A program made the position numbers and the translations under genes. From the NCBI GenBank assembly GCA_023411225.1, contig JAEYPA010000014.1, forward strand, positions 1 to 5,638: a stretch of DNA of 5,638 bases. Direction: 5' to 3'. The notes under the pieces are model-generated. The model saw only the letters and a list, made by a program, of their open reading frames with translations. It did not search any database and had not been told where the DNA came from. This document shows positions 5,474 to 5,638 of the stretch, one piece after another (position 1 is the stretch's first letter; each line of letters begins with the position of its first letter). Source of the stretch: Bacillota bacterium. GTDB lineage: Bacteria; Bacillota; Clostridia; Lachnospirales; Lachnospiraceae.

Positions 5474-5549
5474 TAGCTAAATCTTCAAATGTTCATTTCC
5501 GTGGTGAGTTTATGGTGAGATGAGGTCAGGGAGGCCCTGGTAAAAATAC

Positions 5550-5582
5550 AAAAAGACTGGTGCTTTGTGACATACACCAATC
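5550..5582 (-). terminator. Intrinsic terminator of a gene beyond the right edge
   Basis: GATTGGTG (5582-5575) pairs with CACCAGTC (5562-5555), 8 bp with one G-U and a 12-base loop, followed by T5, G, then TATTTTT. It implies a minus-strand gene ending at or just before this point. The remaining bases 5583-5638 may hold its 3' end, but stops occur in two of three frames and nothing recognisable is encoded. Confidence 0.85.
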
Positions 5583-5638
5583 TTTTATACGCTAAGATAC
5601 AAGCTGGGTTAATTCTCCCTTTTATTCTCTCCCTCCAC

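Noticed and set aside
5527..5539. CAGGG-AGG-CCCTG inverted repeat
   Set aside because: Five base pairs with a three-base loop and no T-run on the transcribed strand; the true terminator lies next to it at 5550-5582.
5583..5638. Possible 3' end of an upstream minus-strand gene
   Set aside because: The terminator implies such a gene, but with 56 bases and stops in two frames the reading frame cannot be chosen.

Overview
The window looks like chromosome from a low-GC Gram-positive anaerobe, most likely a Clostridia/Lachnospiraceae-type bacterium. This is inferred from the style of the L3, S10 and L4 proteins, strong AGGAGG-type ribosome binding sites, near-consensus TTGACA/TATAAT promoters, compact intrinsic terminators and a secreted beta-rich repeat protein. 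Every supported gene lies on the minus strand, so transcription runs from high to low coordinates.

In transcription order: (a) 5550-5582 holds an intrinsic terminator for a gene beyond the right edge. (b) 5399-3973 is one secreted repeat protein with a signal peptide and four beta-rich repeats. It is split into two overlapping ORFs by an apparent one-base loss in an A-run at 4588-4592, and it has its own promoter and terminator. (c) 3787-2924 is a monocistronic class I SAM-dependent methyltransferase with a perfect-consensus promoter and a terminator. (d) 2775-1690 is a two-gene operon of a MarR-family repressor and a nitroreductase-family flavoprotein. A perfect 18-bp palindrome, which is also a 10-bp tandem repeat, fills the promoter spacer. 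The operon ends at a long-stem terminator at 1611-1652. (e) 1464-1 is the start of the S10 ribosomal protein operon: promoter with A/T-rich upstream tract, a leader of about 240 nt, rpsJ, an unusually long 178-nt spacer, rplC and the first 14 codons of rplD.

The genes form independent units rather than one pathway. The strongest candidates for something undescribed are RNA structures in the S10 operon. The rpsJ leader folds on paper into two closed domains starting about 6 nt after the predicted transcription start, with a possible pseudoknot. The rpsJ-rplC spacer contains a second long stem-loop. Both fit cis-acting regulation, for example ribosomal protein autoregulation, but that function is inference. 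I see no CRISPR array, tRNA, rRNA, insertion sequence, phage gene or defence system.
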